Source: Ilex aquifolium
Lineage: Eukaryota > Streptophyta > Magnoliopsida > Aquifoliales > Aquifoliaceae
Reading direction: 5' to 3'
Length of the DNA: 64,000 nucleotides
Assembly (NCBI GenBank): GCA_951799425.1
Contig: OX637398.1
Coordinates: forward strand, 19,044,270-19,108,269
Part shown: one piece after another, positions 11,887 to 24,187 of the stretch
Layout: each line of letters begins with the position of its first letter
How positions within the stretch are numbered: position 1 is the first letter of the stretch
The notes under the pieces: generated by a model
Database searches by the model: none
The model's input: the letters and a program-made list of their open reading frames with translations, nothing else
What the model was told of the DNA's origin: nothing
Translations under genes and position numbers: made by a program

Positions 11887-12078
11887 AAGGGGCTGCCATG
11901 GTCGGCGCCCAGGGGGCTGCCATGGCCAGCGCCCAAGGGGCTCCCATGGTCGGCGCCCATGGGGCTCCCATGGTCAGCGCCTAAGGGGCTGCCATGGTCG
12001 GCGCCTATAGGGCTCCCATGGTCAGCGCCCAAGGGCCTGCCATAGGCGGCGCCCATGGGTCCTGCCCAGGCGACGCCC
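11887..12078. repeat. 24-bp tandem array with CCATGG and GGCGCC palindromes
   Basis: Eight exact-length 24-bp units starting at 11887, 11911, 11935, 11959, 11983, 12007, 12031 and 12055. The last is the most diverged. Typical unit text is GGGGCTGCCATGGTCGGCGC. Because 24 is a multiple of three, the array reads as an eight-residue repeat on both strands: GLPWSAPK-like on plus (frame open 11848-12045) and GADHGSPL-like on minus (frame open 11841-12056). Related GGCGCC words recur in both LTRs and in the polyprotein linker at 26730-26790. Confidence 0.88.
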
Positions 12079-12525
12079 AGGGGTCCTGTCCTCCTGCGGG
12101 TGTTGGCCTCAGTCGCCCCGTTGGCAGTCGCAACATGGTGGGGATGTCTACGGGTGGAGAGAAACCATTTGGAATTATTAGTTCCAGGTTGGGTTCAAGC
12201 AATAAGGCTCCAGTCAATCCCTTCAGTATATCAACAAAGGCTTAAGGCATAGGTGGGCAACGGAGTATATCTTCAACTGAGGGCAGTACCCATGGTCCAG
12301 AAGGCACCCTGGGCTCTTCAGGTGGTGTGGGTGGCGCCCAGGGGTCTTCGGGTGACACCCCAAGTATGGTGCAGCTTCCCCTTCGTGAGTCCAGAAAATG
12401 ACCAATCGTTGACTTGGATAGGCTTGGCTCCCGAGGTATGCTCCAATTTTCTTTTTATTCTTCTGTCAATCATGATAAATCTTTCTTACCAATGGCCTGA
12501 GCCTGCTTCTGGGGTACCCTTTCAG

Positions 12526-13812
12526 ATGAGGGGGAACCCGCCGGAGACCTTGACGAAGGTCCAAGTGCAGAGGGGGACAATGTTTCTCAGGTAGCCTCTA
12601 TACTTAGTTCCTTTAAATATGATGATGACATCTCCGACATGGTCGCTTGGTACTGTATTCCACCCTCTGTGACGTGCCGCCGTCCTGAGACCGATGAGTC
12701 TGCATGCTGTGACTCTTTAGGCGAGATTGTTGTTTACGAGGGTATGTTGGAGGCTGGCTTGCGGTTTCCTATCCCCGGGCCCATATGTCGGGTTCTGGGG
12801 CATCTGTCCCTTACTCCAGGGAGGTTGGCTCCCAATGGTTGGAGGTTGATTATGGCATTCTTCACACTATGGCGACTGGTCCACCCTGCTCCTGTTCCCC
12901 CGCCGTTTGAGGAATTCTTGGCTACTCACGCGCTTCGAGTGAACCCCGTTCCTCATCAGGGGTGGTACCGTTTTGCCCCCAGATTTGGCAAGATTATCGA
13001 CGGGCTTACGTCCAACCTTCACAATTGGAAGATGAGGTTTTTCTTCGTCGGGGGAGAGTGGGCTTCTGAGTCCGACCGCGACATGGTGCCCACACGATGG
13101 GATACAGTCCCCCGGAACACAAAAGGTAAATATTTCACCTTCTACTTCTGCCTTAATTATTGCCTATTTGTTCTTATGGTGTCACCGTCTTTCTGCAGAT
13201 CCACCAACTCTGACTTCGATTCAAGAGAGGCTGCTTGACAAGGTTCGTAGCAATCCGACCAAAAAGTTTTCCGAGATTATGTCAGCGTCCGGCATTCCTA
13301 CGATTCTCACGAGGCCGAGGAGAAAAGGTACTTAACTCATTTCGTTGTCCCTTAAAGGACACAACATGATATGATTCTTGACTTACACTGGTTCTGCAGG
13401 CCTTCCTATTGATAGGTCACTGGTGGGGGGAGTTTTTGATTCCAGGGTGATGCCTTCTCCCGCTCACCCTCCCAAGAGGGCTAAGACCAGTGCACCCAGC
13501 TCTTCACGACCAGAGTCCATCTCTGAGGCTGATCCTAGTGATGCTCCTCCTCCTTCTTCGATTGACGTCTCCTCGCCCCTGAGAGAGCACTCTTGCACTG
13601 CTGCGGGGGCTGAGGCTCTGATGTCGTCTCCCGTCAGGACGGAGGGTTTGCCCAGCTTTCCCACTTTAGGTTCTCCCCCAGTGTCCATGTTGCGGGATGT
13701 GAGATTGGCGAGGGGGAGACTTTGCAATTATGTGACTGACGTCGAGATTCAAGAGGTTGCTTCTCGAGGTCCTGAGGGCGTAGTTGATGCTGCTGTGGAG
13801 GGCTTTGCATTG
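12526..13812 (+). pseudogene. Antisense ORF of the outer Tat element, 5' exons (gypsy-type transposon domain)
   Basis: This frame is antisense to gag-pol. It is open from about 12526, reads through the first good ATG at 12639, and runs to 13125. From memory, EAGLRFPIP, LTPGRLAPNGWR and WYRFAPR match the 'putative gypsy type transposon' domain (Pfam Transposase_28 style). A GT-AG intron at 13126-13198 (73 bp) joins in phase to an exon at 13199-13327. A second intron at 13328-13399 (72 bp) joins in phase to 13400-13812, a Ser/Pro-rich segment. A third 5' splice site (GTAAGT) lies at 13813. The nested retrotransposon sits 19 bp further on, apparently inside this third intron, and the remaining exon is at 24272-24750. 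Extra antisense ORFs are known in Tat elements; their function is unclear. Confidence 0.72.
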
Positions 13813-13831
13813 GTAAGTTCTAGACTCCTCG

Positions 13832-13836
13832 CTTTG
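13832..13836. repeat. Target-site duplication CTTTG (left copy)
   Basis: CTTTG directly precedes the left LTR. The identical copy follows the right LTR at 24188-24192. Confidence 0.9.
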
Positions 13837-15167
13837 TGATTAACCATCAAAAGTGTTATTTTATTATATTTAATGATTGGTTAATTACATATTATTTGTG
13901 ATTAAATGTGTTAAATTCCTTGATTTTCTAGTTTGATACTTTTTCTAGTTGTTTGATTTATTTTGCAGGTAAATTGATTGATTTAAAGTAATAATGGATA
14001 ATGCAAGTTAAGTAATCACTAGAGAAAGAATCATAATTGATAAGGATTGAAGAATCATGAGGGAGATAGGAAGACTTAAAGATAAATCAGCAATTTAATC
14101 CTTATATGAGTCTAAGTGAGAAGAAAACTCATTTAAAGTTGGATTAGGAAACTTTCCTAAAAGATAAGGAAAGTTTCCTAAAAGATAAGGATTTGACACG
14201 TCTTCAGTATTTTGGTCATAACTTTTTACTCTGATATCTGATTTACCTAATTTTTATGGGGTTGAAAAGAAGACTTCAAGGGCTACAGAAGTGTATTTCA
14301 CGAAAATTTTGTGAATCAGCCTCTAAGTATACGAAATTCAAGCTCGAAGTATGGACATATTTTGTACCCGCGGGCCCCAAGATTTATGCACGGGATTTAA
14401 CCTTACAAGACATCTTTTTGGAAAGGAATTCCTTCCAAACCAACCTTATATCCTCTATCTACATTTATGATTTATTTTAGTATAAATAAGGGTTCTCATC
14501 TAGGATTAGGGGAGAGATTATTTATTCTTTTTTCCATTTTTTTATTTTTAGTTCGTCATGTTTGGCTAGAAGGCTAAGCTAGGACTAGGGGAGAACCTCT
14601 CAATGAAGTACGGTAATGTTATTGACTTTGTGCTTAATGATTTATGATGTTTTGTTAATTTAACTTCTGATTTTTTAGCAAAGTTTTTATTCTGTAAAAA
14701 TCCTTGAGTCGTTGTGTCATGTACATCGATTGCTTGAATTTCCCTGCGAGTAAATAACTAGTTATTCCACGCTTGAGGTAATTATCATTATTTCATAAAA
14801 TAATAAAATTGGATGATTATTCAGGTTCCTGAATAATCTTTTGATTATAACATTTGGTTTTCTTACTTGATTTGTTACTTGAATCAACCGACATCTGATT
14901 TGTGTTTCAAGTTAAGTTTTGAGTCTTCAATCATTATTGTATGGAATTGAGAGGGAGTACCCGATGCTTTAGTATTTTCTATTATTGTTTTAAAACCAAA
15001 TTTATTGTTTTCTAAATCTCTACAACAATTATTTCAAAACAAATTTTCTTTTATTTTTCTTTGTGTTCTAAGTTTTTCACAATTCCTTGTGGTTCGACCT
15101 CGGACTTCCGAGTATTATATTACTTCACACAACTTGCACTTGGGTGATCAATTCTAAAGTTATAGCA
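13837..15167 (+). repeat. 5' LTR of the nested Athila-like element
   Basis: Begins TGATTAACC and ends GTTATAGCA. A near-perfect direct copy is at 22879-24187. It carries an extra 22-bp tandem duplication near 14150-14190 (two copies of a TTTCCTAAAAGATAAGGA-type unit) that is single in the 3' LTR. A TATA-like TATAAATAAGG is at about 14481-14491. Confidence 0.92.
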
Positions 15168-15173
15168 AGTTTT

Positions 15174-15191
15174 TGGCGCCGTTGCCGGGGA
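15174..15191 (+). other. Primer-binding site (TGGCGCCGTTGCCGGGGA)
   Basis: Six bases after the 5' LTR end. The sequence is complementary to a plant tRNA-Asp 3' end as I remember it, and it is the common primer site of Athila-like elements. Confidence 0.8.
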
Positions 15192-15342
15192 GTTGAAAAA
15201 CAAGGAGCCATCACATCTTTTGAGGTTTTCGGTATTTGCGATTCGTCGGAGAACCGGTAATTTCGTTCCAATTTCTTTTATTCTTATTTTATGGCAATTT
15301 ATTTACTTTTTGTTATTTAGTTAGATTTCTGTTTTATTTAGT

Positions 15343-16074
15343 TTGTTTAGTTGTTTTATGAGCTCTTGGCATCGTGATTTGAGTGGTCGTTTAATAAGAG
15401 AAGATTTAGATACTCTGTTTGGAAATCTATTTGGTTCATCTGATTTAAATTATTCTTTGCAAACAATGGCTGCTAATCCTAATAATAATAGGCGGAATGA
15501 ACTTCCCGAACATGAGGACCATATTGATAGAGTAAGCAATCATGATGAGAACGATGTGGATAATTTGAATGCTAATCAGGGTAGGACTTTACGTGAATAT
15601 CTATAACCTGTACTACTCACTGAACCTTCATGCATTATTTTTCCATTGAATGCCATTAATTTTGTTTTCAAACCTGGCATGATTCAATTACTCCCAAAGT
15701 TCCTTGGTATAGGTGAAGAAAACCCATATTTACACATCAGAGAATTTGAGGATGTATGTGCTACGTTCCATGACCAGAATGTTTCAATGGATATAGTCAG
15801 ACTGAAGCTATTTCCTTTTTCATTAAAGGAAAAAGCTAAAACTTGGTTATATTCATTAAGATCTAGGTCTATAGGTACATGGCAAGAGATGCAGAAACAA
15901 TTTTTAAAGAAATTTTTTCCCACATATCGCACAAACTCTTTAAAAAGACAAATAATGAATTTTTCTCAAAAGGAGTCTGAAAACTTTTATCAAAGTTGGG
16001 AAAGATTTAAATACCTTCTTGCATCTTGTCCACATCATGGTTATGAGAGCTGGCGCGTGATTTCTTTTATGAGG
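15343..16074 (+). pseudogene. gag of the nested Athila-like element
   Basis: The frame opens near 15343, and residues such as SSWHRDLSGRLIREDLDTLFG begin the recognisable part. It is stopped by TAA at 15604-15606 after NANQGRTLREYL. The same frame resumes through the capsid-like domain (FKPGMIQLLPKF, YLHIREFEDV, KLFPFSLKEKAKTWL, FFPTYRTNSLKRQI) to about 16070. There a frameshift separates it from the downstream frame starting near 16070 (LRQFIEMMCNDDF). The TAA is at exactly the same codon as in the related element at 42851-55065. The product would be the structural protein of virus-like particles. Confidence 0.85.
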
Positions 16075-18557
16075 GTTTAGGCCCACAGTTGCGTCAATTT
16101 ATTGAGATGATGTGTAATGATGATTTTATGAATAAGGAACCAGATGATGCTTTTGAATATTTAGATCAATTAGCAGAGAGTGCACAATCTTGGGACACTA
16201 CATCTCAGGAACCACCTAAAGGTAAAACTGCACAATCATCATCATCTAGTGGGGGTAAGTACCAGTTGAGGGAAGAAGATGACATTGGGGCTAGGATTGC
16301 CACCTTAGCTAGGAGGGTAGAAGCCATGGAATACAAAAGGGTTAATGAGGTTGACACGATACCTGTTGAGGAAGTTTGTAGCTTTTGTGAAATCCCTGGA
16401 CACCCAGTTAAGCAGTGTCCAACATTGCCTGTTTTAAAGGAAGTTTTGCATGACCAAGCAAATGTTGCAAACAATTTTTTAAAACTTTACAATAATCCTT
16501 ATTCAAATACATACAATCCGGGGTGGAAGAATCATCCCAATTTTAGTTGGAGGAATGAAAATCATGCATCACAACCACCTCAACAAAATTCCTCCAATGT
16601 TGCACCTTATGTCCCACCCCCTAAGAGAAGTATGGAGGAAGCATTGACACAGTTCATGCAGAGTCAGACAAACTATAATAGACAAACTACTCAGGCCATT
16701 AATGATCTCAAAAGTACAGTCAATCAAACCACACAGGCTTTAAATGATATTAGGAGTGCAATCACTAAACTGACTATTGACCCTTGTCATCAGGAGAAAG
16801 GTAAGTTCCCAGCACAACCACAACAAAATTCACATGGTCAATTTTTTGTGAATGACACTGGCACTTCTAATACTGAGCATGAACAGGTAAAGTCTATCAC
16901 CACACTCCGTAGTGGGAAAAAAATTTATAAAACCATTCCTTCTAAAACTCAAAAATCTGAGAAAATTTCAAAACCTACGGAGAGTGATGATAAACTTAAC
17001 CCCTCTGAAGTTAATGAGCCTGAGAAGTATGTCCCTCCTGCACCATTCCCACAGAGATTGCTTACTTCTACCAAGCCTCATATGCACAATGATATGTTAG
17101 AGATCTTTAAGCAGGTAAAAATCAATATTCCAATGTTGGATGTCATTAAACAAATACCTTCTTATGCAAAGTTTTTGAAAGAATTATGCACTGTCCAAAG
17201 GAAATTGAATGTGCAAAAGAAGACATTTTTGACTGAGCAGGTATCCTCCATCATACAGCATAACACTCCACCAAAGTATAAAGACCCAGGTTCTCCTACT
17301 ATTTCTTGTGTCATAGGCAACCACAAAATTGAACAGGCTTTACTGGATCTTGGAGCTAGTGTGAACTTGCTCCCTTATTCAGTATATGAACAATTAGGGT
17401 TAGGTGAGTTAAAACCCACTTCGGTTACACTCCAATTAGCTGACAAATCAGTAAAAATACCAAGGGGTATGGTGGAGGATGTCTTAGTGCAGGTTGATAA
17501 ATTTTATTTTCCCGTGGATTTTATAATTTTGGATACTCAACCTGTATTAAATGCTAATGCTCAAATTCCTGTTATTTTAGGCAGACCATTCCTAGCAACT
17601 TCAAATGCTTTAATTAATTGCAGGAATGGTGTGATGAAATTAACTTTTGAGAATATGACATTAGAGCTCAATATTTTTCATGTGTGCAAACAACCAGGGA
17701 ATGTTGATGAGGATGTGCACGAAGTTAATATGATTGAGTCTATTGTTCCAAGCAGAGTATATGATTCTTCTCTATTTGATCCACTTGAAGCATGCTTGCT
17801 TGAACAATCTTCTATGATAGAGATAGATGAACATAATTCTGAAATTTCTATTTCGACTGATTTGTTAAACTCTTCACAGGTACTTGAAATGAAAGAGTTG
17901 AGACAGAAATTTGAGGAGCTTCCACCAAGAATTGACCCACCAATCCCATCCAGTGATAAAGCTCCCAAGCTTGACCTCAAGCAGTTACCGGTTGAGTTAA
18001 AGTATGCATTCTTAGGAGATGATGCAACTTATCCGGTAATAATTTCTTCTCAATTAAATTCAGCACAGGAAGGTATGTTATTACAACTTCTTAGAGAGCA
18101 TAAAAATGTAATTGGCTGGACTCTAGCAGATATAAAAGGAATTAGTCCATTGGTTTGCACTCACAATATTTATTTGGAAGATAATACTAAAACATCTAGG
18201 GAAATGCAACGTAGACTAAATCCACATATGAAAGAAGTTGTAAAGAAGGAAGTGCTGAAATTGTTAGATATAAGAATTATTTATCCTATTGTAGACAACA
18301 AATGGGTAAGTCCCACACAGGTAGTTCCTAAGAAATCTGGAGTCACTGTAGTTGCTAATGAAAATAATGAACTTGTGCCAACTAGGACAGTTACTGGTTG
18401 GAGAATGTGCATAGACCACAGGAAACTAAATTCTGTTACTAGAAAAGATCATTTCCCTTTGCCTTTCATGGATCAAATCTTAGAAAGGGTGGCCTCACAT
18501 TTTTATTATTGTTTTTTAGATGGTTATTCAGGATATAACCAAATTGAATTGTCCTAG
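16075..18557 (+). pseudogene. gag C-terminus, zinc knuckle, protease and start of RT (nested element)
   Basis: One open frame of about 820 residues. A CCHC knuckle (C-x2-C-x4-H-x4-C, CSFCEIPGHPVKQC) is at 16377-16418. A Gln/Asn-rich linker follows. The aspartic protease motif D-L-G-A-S lies near 17345, with ILGRPFLAT near 17575; the Leu in place of Thr/Ser is usual in Athila-type proteases. The RT N-terminal blocks follow (WVSPTQVVPKKSG, GWRMCIDHRKLN, FLDGYSGYNQI). The frame breaks at about 18553 by a small deletion relative to the related copy at 48050-48080, and the RT continues in another frame. Confidence 0.85.
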
Positions 18558-19459
18558 AGGACCAAGAAAAAACCACATTTACTTGTCCTTTTGGCACCTT
18601 TGCTTATCGAATGATGCCCTTTGGACTCTGCAATGCACCGGCGACCTTTCAAAGGTGTATGCTTAGTATTTTCAGTGATATGGTTGAACGTTTTCTTGAA
18701 GTCTTTATGGATGATTTTACTGTTTTTGGTGATTCCTATGATGACTGTTTATCTAACCTTGAGAAAGTGCTTATAAGATGTGAAGAAAAGAACCTTGTAC
18801 TTAACTGGGAAAAATGCCACTTTATGGTTCGAAAGGGAATTGTTCTTGGTCACATTGTCTCGTCTGAGGGAATTCAGGTAGATAAAGCAAAAATTGAACT
18901 AATTGCTAATTTACCCACTCCTAAAACCCTCAAGGATGTTAGATCTTTTTTGGGTCATGCTGGTTTTTATAGGAGATTTATAAGAGATTTTAGTTCTATT
19001 TCTAGACCACTGTGCAATCTCCTAGGGAAAGACACACCTTTTGAGTGGGATGATTCATGCCAAGAAGCTTTTAACAAGCTAAAGGGCATGCTCATCACTG
19101 CTCCAACTATGCAACCCCCGAATTGGAGTCTTCCTTTTGAAATTATGTGTGATGCCAGTGACTATGCCGTAGGGGCAGTTTTAGGACAAATGAATGAGAA
19201 AAAGCCACATGTCATCTACTATGCTAGTCGAACTTTAAATAGTGCACAGATGAATTATTCTACCACAGAAAAGGAATTACTGACAGTAGTATTTGCACTA
19301 GAAAAATTTAGGTCATATTTAGTAGGATCCCCCATTGTCATTTTCACAGACCATGCAGCTCTTAAATATTTGTTGACTAAGAAAGATGTTAAACCAAGAC
19401 TGCTTAGATGGATCCTCCTACTCCAAGAATTTGACATAACAATTAAAGATAAAAAATGA
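18558..19459 (+). pseudogene. RT core and RNase H (nested element)
   Basis: Reverse-transcriptase blocks [12 protein letters not shown] and the catalytic FMDDF (about 18706-18720) are followed by [30 protein letters not shown] and the RNase H segment ([45 protein letters not shown]). The frame ends at TGA 19457-19459, where the related element at 48.9 kb has a sense codon (AGA). The core catalytic aspartates are present. Confidence 0.85.
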
Positions 19460-20866
19460 GTAGAGAATGTAGTGGCTGACCACTTGTCTAGGCTTGTGAG
19501 CAATGTGCCAATAGAGACAATGCCGATCAATGATACATTCCCTGACGAACAATTGCTGGCAGTTTCCTCAGTACCATGGTTTGCTGACATTGTGAATTTT
19601 CTTGTTACAGGTAATATGCCACTAGCTTGGACTGCCGTAGATAAGAGGAAATTTCTAACTGAAGTAAAAAGCTTCTTCTGGGATGACCCATACCTTTTCA
19701 AATATTGCTCAGATCAAATTATCCGAAGATGTGTGCCCAATGATGAGGTAAGTAACATTCTATCTTTTTGTCACTCAGGAGCATGTGGGGGCCATTTTTC
19801 TATGAAGAAAACCGCTGCAAAAGTTTTGCAGTGTGGATTTTATTGGCCAACAATTTTTAAAGATGCTTATAATTTTTGTAAGGTTTGTGAGCGTTGTCAA
19901 AGACTAGGGGGATTAACCCGTAGAAATATGATGCCTCTTAATCCAATTTTGATAATAGAAATTTTTGACTGTTAGGACATTGATTTCATGGGACATTTTC
20001 CCCCATCTTTTGGATACATGTATATTTTAGTGGCCGTAGACTATGTTTCTAAATGGGTTGAGGCTATACCATGTCGGACAAATGATCATAAAGTTGTTTT
20101 AAAATTTTTAAAAGAAAATATTTTGTCTAGATTTGGTATACCTCGAGCCATTATTAGTGATGGGGGATTGCATTTTTGTAATAAACATTTTGAAGATTTA
20201 ATGAAAAAATACGGTGTAACACATAAAGTTGCAACTCCCTATCACCCACAGACAAGTGGTCAAGCAGAGTTAACCAATCGGGAGATTTCTTATATTTTGG
20301 AAAAAACTTTTAACTCTGATCGTAAAGATTGGTCATTACGACTAATCGATGCGTTATGGGCATACCGTACTGCTTACAAATCCCCGATTGGCATGTCTCT
20401 GTATGGATTGGTATATGAAAAAGCTTGTCACTTACCTGTGGAATTGGAACATAAGGCATATTGGACCATTAAGATGTTTAATTTTAGTTTTGACAAAACT
20501 GGCACCTTACGAAAATTACAGTTAAATGAGCTTGAGGAGATTCGGAACGAGGCTTATGAGAATTCTAGGATTTGCAAAGAGCGAATGAAGGTATTCCATG
20601 ATAAAAATATTTTACGTAAAACTTTTACACCTTCACAAAAAGTTCTTTTGTATAATTCTAGATTACATATTTTCAAAAGAAAACTTCGAACTAGATGGAG
20701 TGGTCCGTATATTGTTAAAGAAGTTTTTCCTTATGGAACAGTGGAGATAGAAAATTCCAAGAATGAAAATACTTTTAAAGTTAACGGACAGAGATTGAAA
20801 CCATTCTTGGAGGGAGGTATAGTAGAGGTGGAATCCATCGGGTTGGTGGATCCCTACTATGAATGA
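19460..20866 (+). pseudogene. Integrase (nested element)
   Basis: The zinc-binding N-terminus (SFCHSGACGGHFSMKKT ... CKVCERCQR) lies in 19472-19975 and ends at a TAG within FDC*DIDFMG, where a Trp codon is expected. The catalytic core continues in the same frame: D in [10 protein letters not shown] in ISDGGLHF and E in GQAELTNRE. The C-terminal part has [16 protein letters not shown] and ends VDPYYE, TGA at 20864-20866. No chromodomain follows. The three catalytic acidic residues are intact despite the stop. Confidence 0.85.
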
Positions 20867-22878
20867 TTCATCTCTAACAATCAACCCAATTGTTGTATAA
20901 TATTTTCTTTTATTTAACATTTTTTTTTAATTTTTGTTAAGTCTTTTATTTTTAGGTTTTTGAGTTGTTGCGGCACCAGGTATTCCTACTCTTTTGATCT
21001 TTATTCATTATTTTTACTAAGCATTAAGGTATTTATTTTTACATTGAGGACAATGTTGAATTTAGGTTGGTAGGGTGTGGATGTATTTTGTGTTGTGACA
21101 ATTTCTCGTTTATTTAAATTTTAGTTTATTTAAATTTTAGTCTAAAAAAAAAAATTTGGTTATTAAATATCTAAATAACATTTTTATGCATAATTTGACA
21201 CCACAATATATAAATAATTTGCTTAACTTTAAATTTGTAATTGTTTAAGCATCACATAAAACTTTATTCTATATTTTTGTATCTCATATCATGTTCTTAT
21301 AAAAACTCACAATTTCTGCATTTTAGACTTTACCAAGTTGAAAATTTGTTAGGTATTTTACCTTGAGAACTTGAAACATATAGTGGAGATGTATAAAACC
21401 CTAGTGAGTTTTGATCCAATCTTTTTTTTCGAGGGTTATTTACATTTACTCAATAAAGAATATTTTTATTCAGCTAATCTCCTTCAATAGTCTCATTAAT
21501 TTTGTTTGCTCAACACCAATATTGTGAATGATTGCTAGACTTTAAATTATTTGCATGGAAATGTGTTATCAATAGCTCTTGAGATATGATTTTAGGTTAT
21601 CTTTGATATTATTTGAGTCTAAGCCTTATTCTTTGAATATTATTATCCCTAGAAGCCATGATTGAGCCTTTGAAGTAAAATTTTATTTCTTATGCCCAAC
21701 ATAAAATAACCAAGCCAATAAAAAAATATATATATATTTTACCCTTGGTTATCCCAAGATTGAGCTTTTATTGTTTATGTAATTTGGGAGATGTTGGTTG
21801 AGAAAAGATTAAAAAAAAAAAGAAAAAAAAAAAGAGCTTTGCATACTTGTGAATATTTGCATTAAATGTCTTGCTGAAAAAAAAAAAGAAAAAAAAAAGT
21901 TGAAAAGAAAGACAATATGTCTAGCTGTAAAAAAAAAAAACAAATTGAAAAAAGAGGAAAAAATAGCAAGCATGAGTTTTGAAAAAAATATGAGCAAGTG
22001 TTGTAAATTGTGCTTCTAAATGATAGAGAGTGAAAGACTATGAAAAGAAGTTTGGTTGTGCAATGTAAATGTTCTCTAGGGATAGTCTTTTGAATTCCTG
22101 AATATCTTTCGTTTCAAAACCCTTATCCCAAGGCCCCATTACAGCCTTAAATAAAGACCTATCTGATCTCAAGAGTGTATTGGTGGATGCATGACTTGTG
22201 TGAATAAGGAAGAGAATGGTGATTATTTATTTATTGTGTGTTGATTTCCTTTCATGAGATTATGTCAAATCATTTTCTTTTGGATTACAATTATTTTAAT
22301 AGACATGTGAGCATTATTTTGTTTTGACTTAAATATCTTCTTCTCACATGTGATATTTGAGGGAATAGTCACTATAATTTGAGAGAATTTTTTATGAGTG
22401 AATTATCCAGTGAGATTTGGCATTGAGACGAATAGTTGATAGTTGTAGAGGTGATTATCGGATAAGTTATTGACTTGGTATAGTTAATTCACACTACACA
22501 CGAGTTTATATGAGAATATGATAAGTGCATACATTTATATAGCATAGAGTTCTATATTTTTGCTTTGCATATGCTTATAAAAAGAATTATAGTTTAAAAT
22601 TCTTATATTGTGGTAGTAATTTGTGTTATAAAATTATTATTCAGATATTTGATCAGAGGTTGATGTTTGTGGGTATCATCTCTGGAAACCCTCACGAGAC
22701 TATACTCATCCACTAAGGGGAACCTAGGGGTTTAAAGACTTGTTGCATATGCTAAATGCAATCGTGAGTTCTACGAAAGTGGATTTGTATTTTATTTTAT
22801 TATATTATTTTGTTTTTAGTTTTTAGATTTTGGGATCCATATATTACTAGGGACTAGTAATATTTAAGTTTGGGGGTG
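20867..22878 (+). other. Non-coding 3' region and purine tract of the nested element
   Basis: About 2 kb of AT-rich DNA with A-rich runs (21810-21960) and no supported ORF. It is collinear, in reverse, with 60128-61900 of the right-hand element. It ends with AAGTTTGGGGGTG (22866-22878), the polypurine tract abutting the 3' LTR. A box at 22660-22782 is strongly conserved in three elements of this window. Confidence 0.75.
22660..22782 (+). other. Conserved non-coding box before the polypurine tract
   Basis: This stretch (GGAAACCCTCACGAGACT, TTTAAAGACTTGTTGCATAT, AATCGTGAGTTCTACGAAAG) is matched at 51230-51352 and, in reverse, at 60192-60315. It can fold with AAACCC against GGGTTT and an inner CTA(A)GG/CCTAG stem. 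The role is unknown. Confidence 0.7.
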
Positions 22879-24187
22879 TGATTAACCATCAAAAGTGTTA
22901 TTTTATTATATTTAATGATTGGTTAATTGCATATTATTTGTGATTAAATGTGTTAAATTCCTTGATTTTCTAGTTTGATATTTTTTCTAGTTGTTTGATT
23001 TATTTTGCAGGTAAATTGATTGATTTAAAGTAATAATGGATAATGCAAGTGAAGCAATCACTAGAGAAAGAATCATAATTGATAAGGATTGAAGAATCAT
23101 GAGGGAGATAGGAAGACTTGAAGATAAATCAGCAATTTAATCCTTATAAGAGTCTAAGTGAGAAGAAAACTCATTTAAAGTTGGATTAGGAAAGTTTCCT
23201 AAAAGATAAGGATTTGACACGTCTTCAGTATTTTGGTCATAACTTCTGACTCTGATATCTGATTTACCTGATTTTTGTGGGGTTGGAAAGAAGACTTCAA
23301 GGGCTACAGAAGTGTATTTCACGAAAATTTCGTGAATCAGTCTCTAAGTATGCAAAATTCAAGCTCGAAGTATGAACATATTTTGTACCCGCGGGCCCCA
23401 AGATTTATGCACGGGATTTAACCTTACAAGACATCTTTTTGGAAAGGAATTCCTTCCAAACCAACCTTATATCCTCTATCTACACTTATGATTTATTTTA
23501 GTATAAATAAGGGCTCTCATCTAGGATTAGGGGAGAGATTATTTATTCTTTTTTCCATCTTTTTATTTTTAGTTCGTCATGTCTGGCTAGAAGGCTAAGT
23601 TAGGACTAGGGGAGAACCTCTCAATGAAGTACGGTAATGTTATTGACTTTGTGCTTAATGATTTATGATGTTTTGTTAATTTAACTTCTGATTTTTTAGC
23701 AAAGTTTTTATTCTGTAAAAATCCTTGAGTCGTTGTGTCATGTACATCGATTGCTTGAATTTCCCTGCGAATAAATAACTGGTTATTCCACGCTTGAGGT
23801 AATTATCATTATTTCATAAAATAATATAATTGGATGATTATTCAGGTTCCCGAATAATCTTTTGATTGTAACATTTGGTTTTCTTACTTGATTTGTTACT
23901 TGAATCAACCGACATCTGATTTGTGTTTCAAGTTAAGTTTTGAGTCTTCAATCATTATTGTATGGAATTGAGAGGGAGTACCCGATGCTTTAGTATTTTC
24001 TATTATTGTTTTAAAACAAATTTATTGTTTTCTAAATCTCTACAACAATTATTTCAAAACAAATTTTCTTTTATTTTTCTTTGTGTTCTAAGTTTTTCAC
24101 AATTCCCTGTGGTTCGACCTCGGACTTCCGAGTATTATATTACTTCGCACAACTTGCACTTGGGTGATCAATTCTAAAGTTGTAGCA
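22879..24187 (+). repeat. 3' LTR of the nested Athila-like element
   Basis: Direct copy of 13837-15167. Begins TGATTAACC after the purine tract and ends GTTGTAGCA directly before the CTTTG target duplicate. Confidence 0.92.

Larger units (their letters stand above)
13837..24187 (+). mobile_element. Athila-like Ty3/Gypsy retrotransposon nested in the Tat element
   Basis: LTRs at 13837-15167 (1331 bp) and 22879-24187 (1309 bp) begin TGATTAACC and end AGCA. The target duplication CTTTG is at 13832-13836 and 24188-24192. The primer site TGGCGCCGTTGCCGGGGA (15174-15191) matches what I recall as the complement of a plant tRNA-Asp 3' end. Lineage clues are the D-L-G-A-S protease motif, the FMDDF reverse-transcriptase box and the [10 protein letters not shown] text. 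No envelope-like or extra ORF follows integrase; 20867-22878 is non-coding. Gag-pol has a nonsense codon (15604), frameshifts near 16070 and 18555, and stops at 19457-19459 and 19973-19975. The LTRs look very similar, suggesting a fairly recent insertion of an already defective copy. Confidence 0.92.

Noticed and set aside
11841-12056. Eight-residue-repeat protein on the minus strand over the 24-bp array
   Set aside because: The open frame follows automatically from a 24-bp period. No evidence chooses this strand or shows that it is translated.
15174-15191. tRNA-like sequence
   Set aside because: This is only an 18-bp primer-binding site complementary to a tRNA 3' end, not a tRNA gene.
20867-22878. 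Envelope-like gene of the nested Athila-like element
   Set aside because: The region has no ORF with signal peptide or membrane segments. It is AT-rich non-coding DNA shared with the right-hand element.
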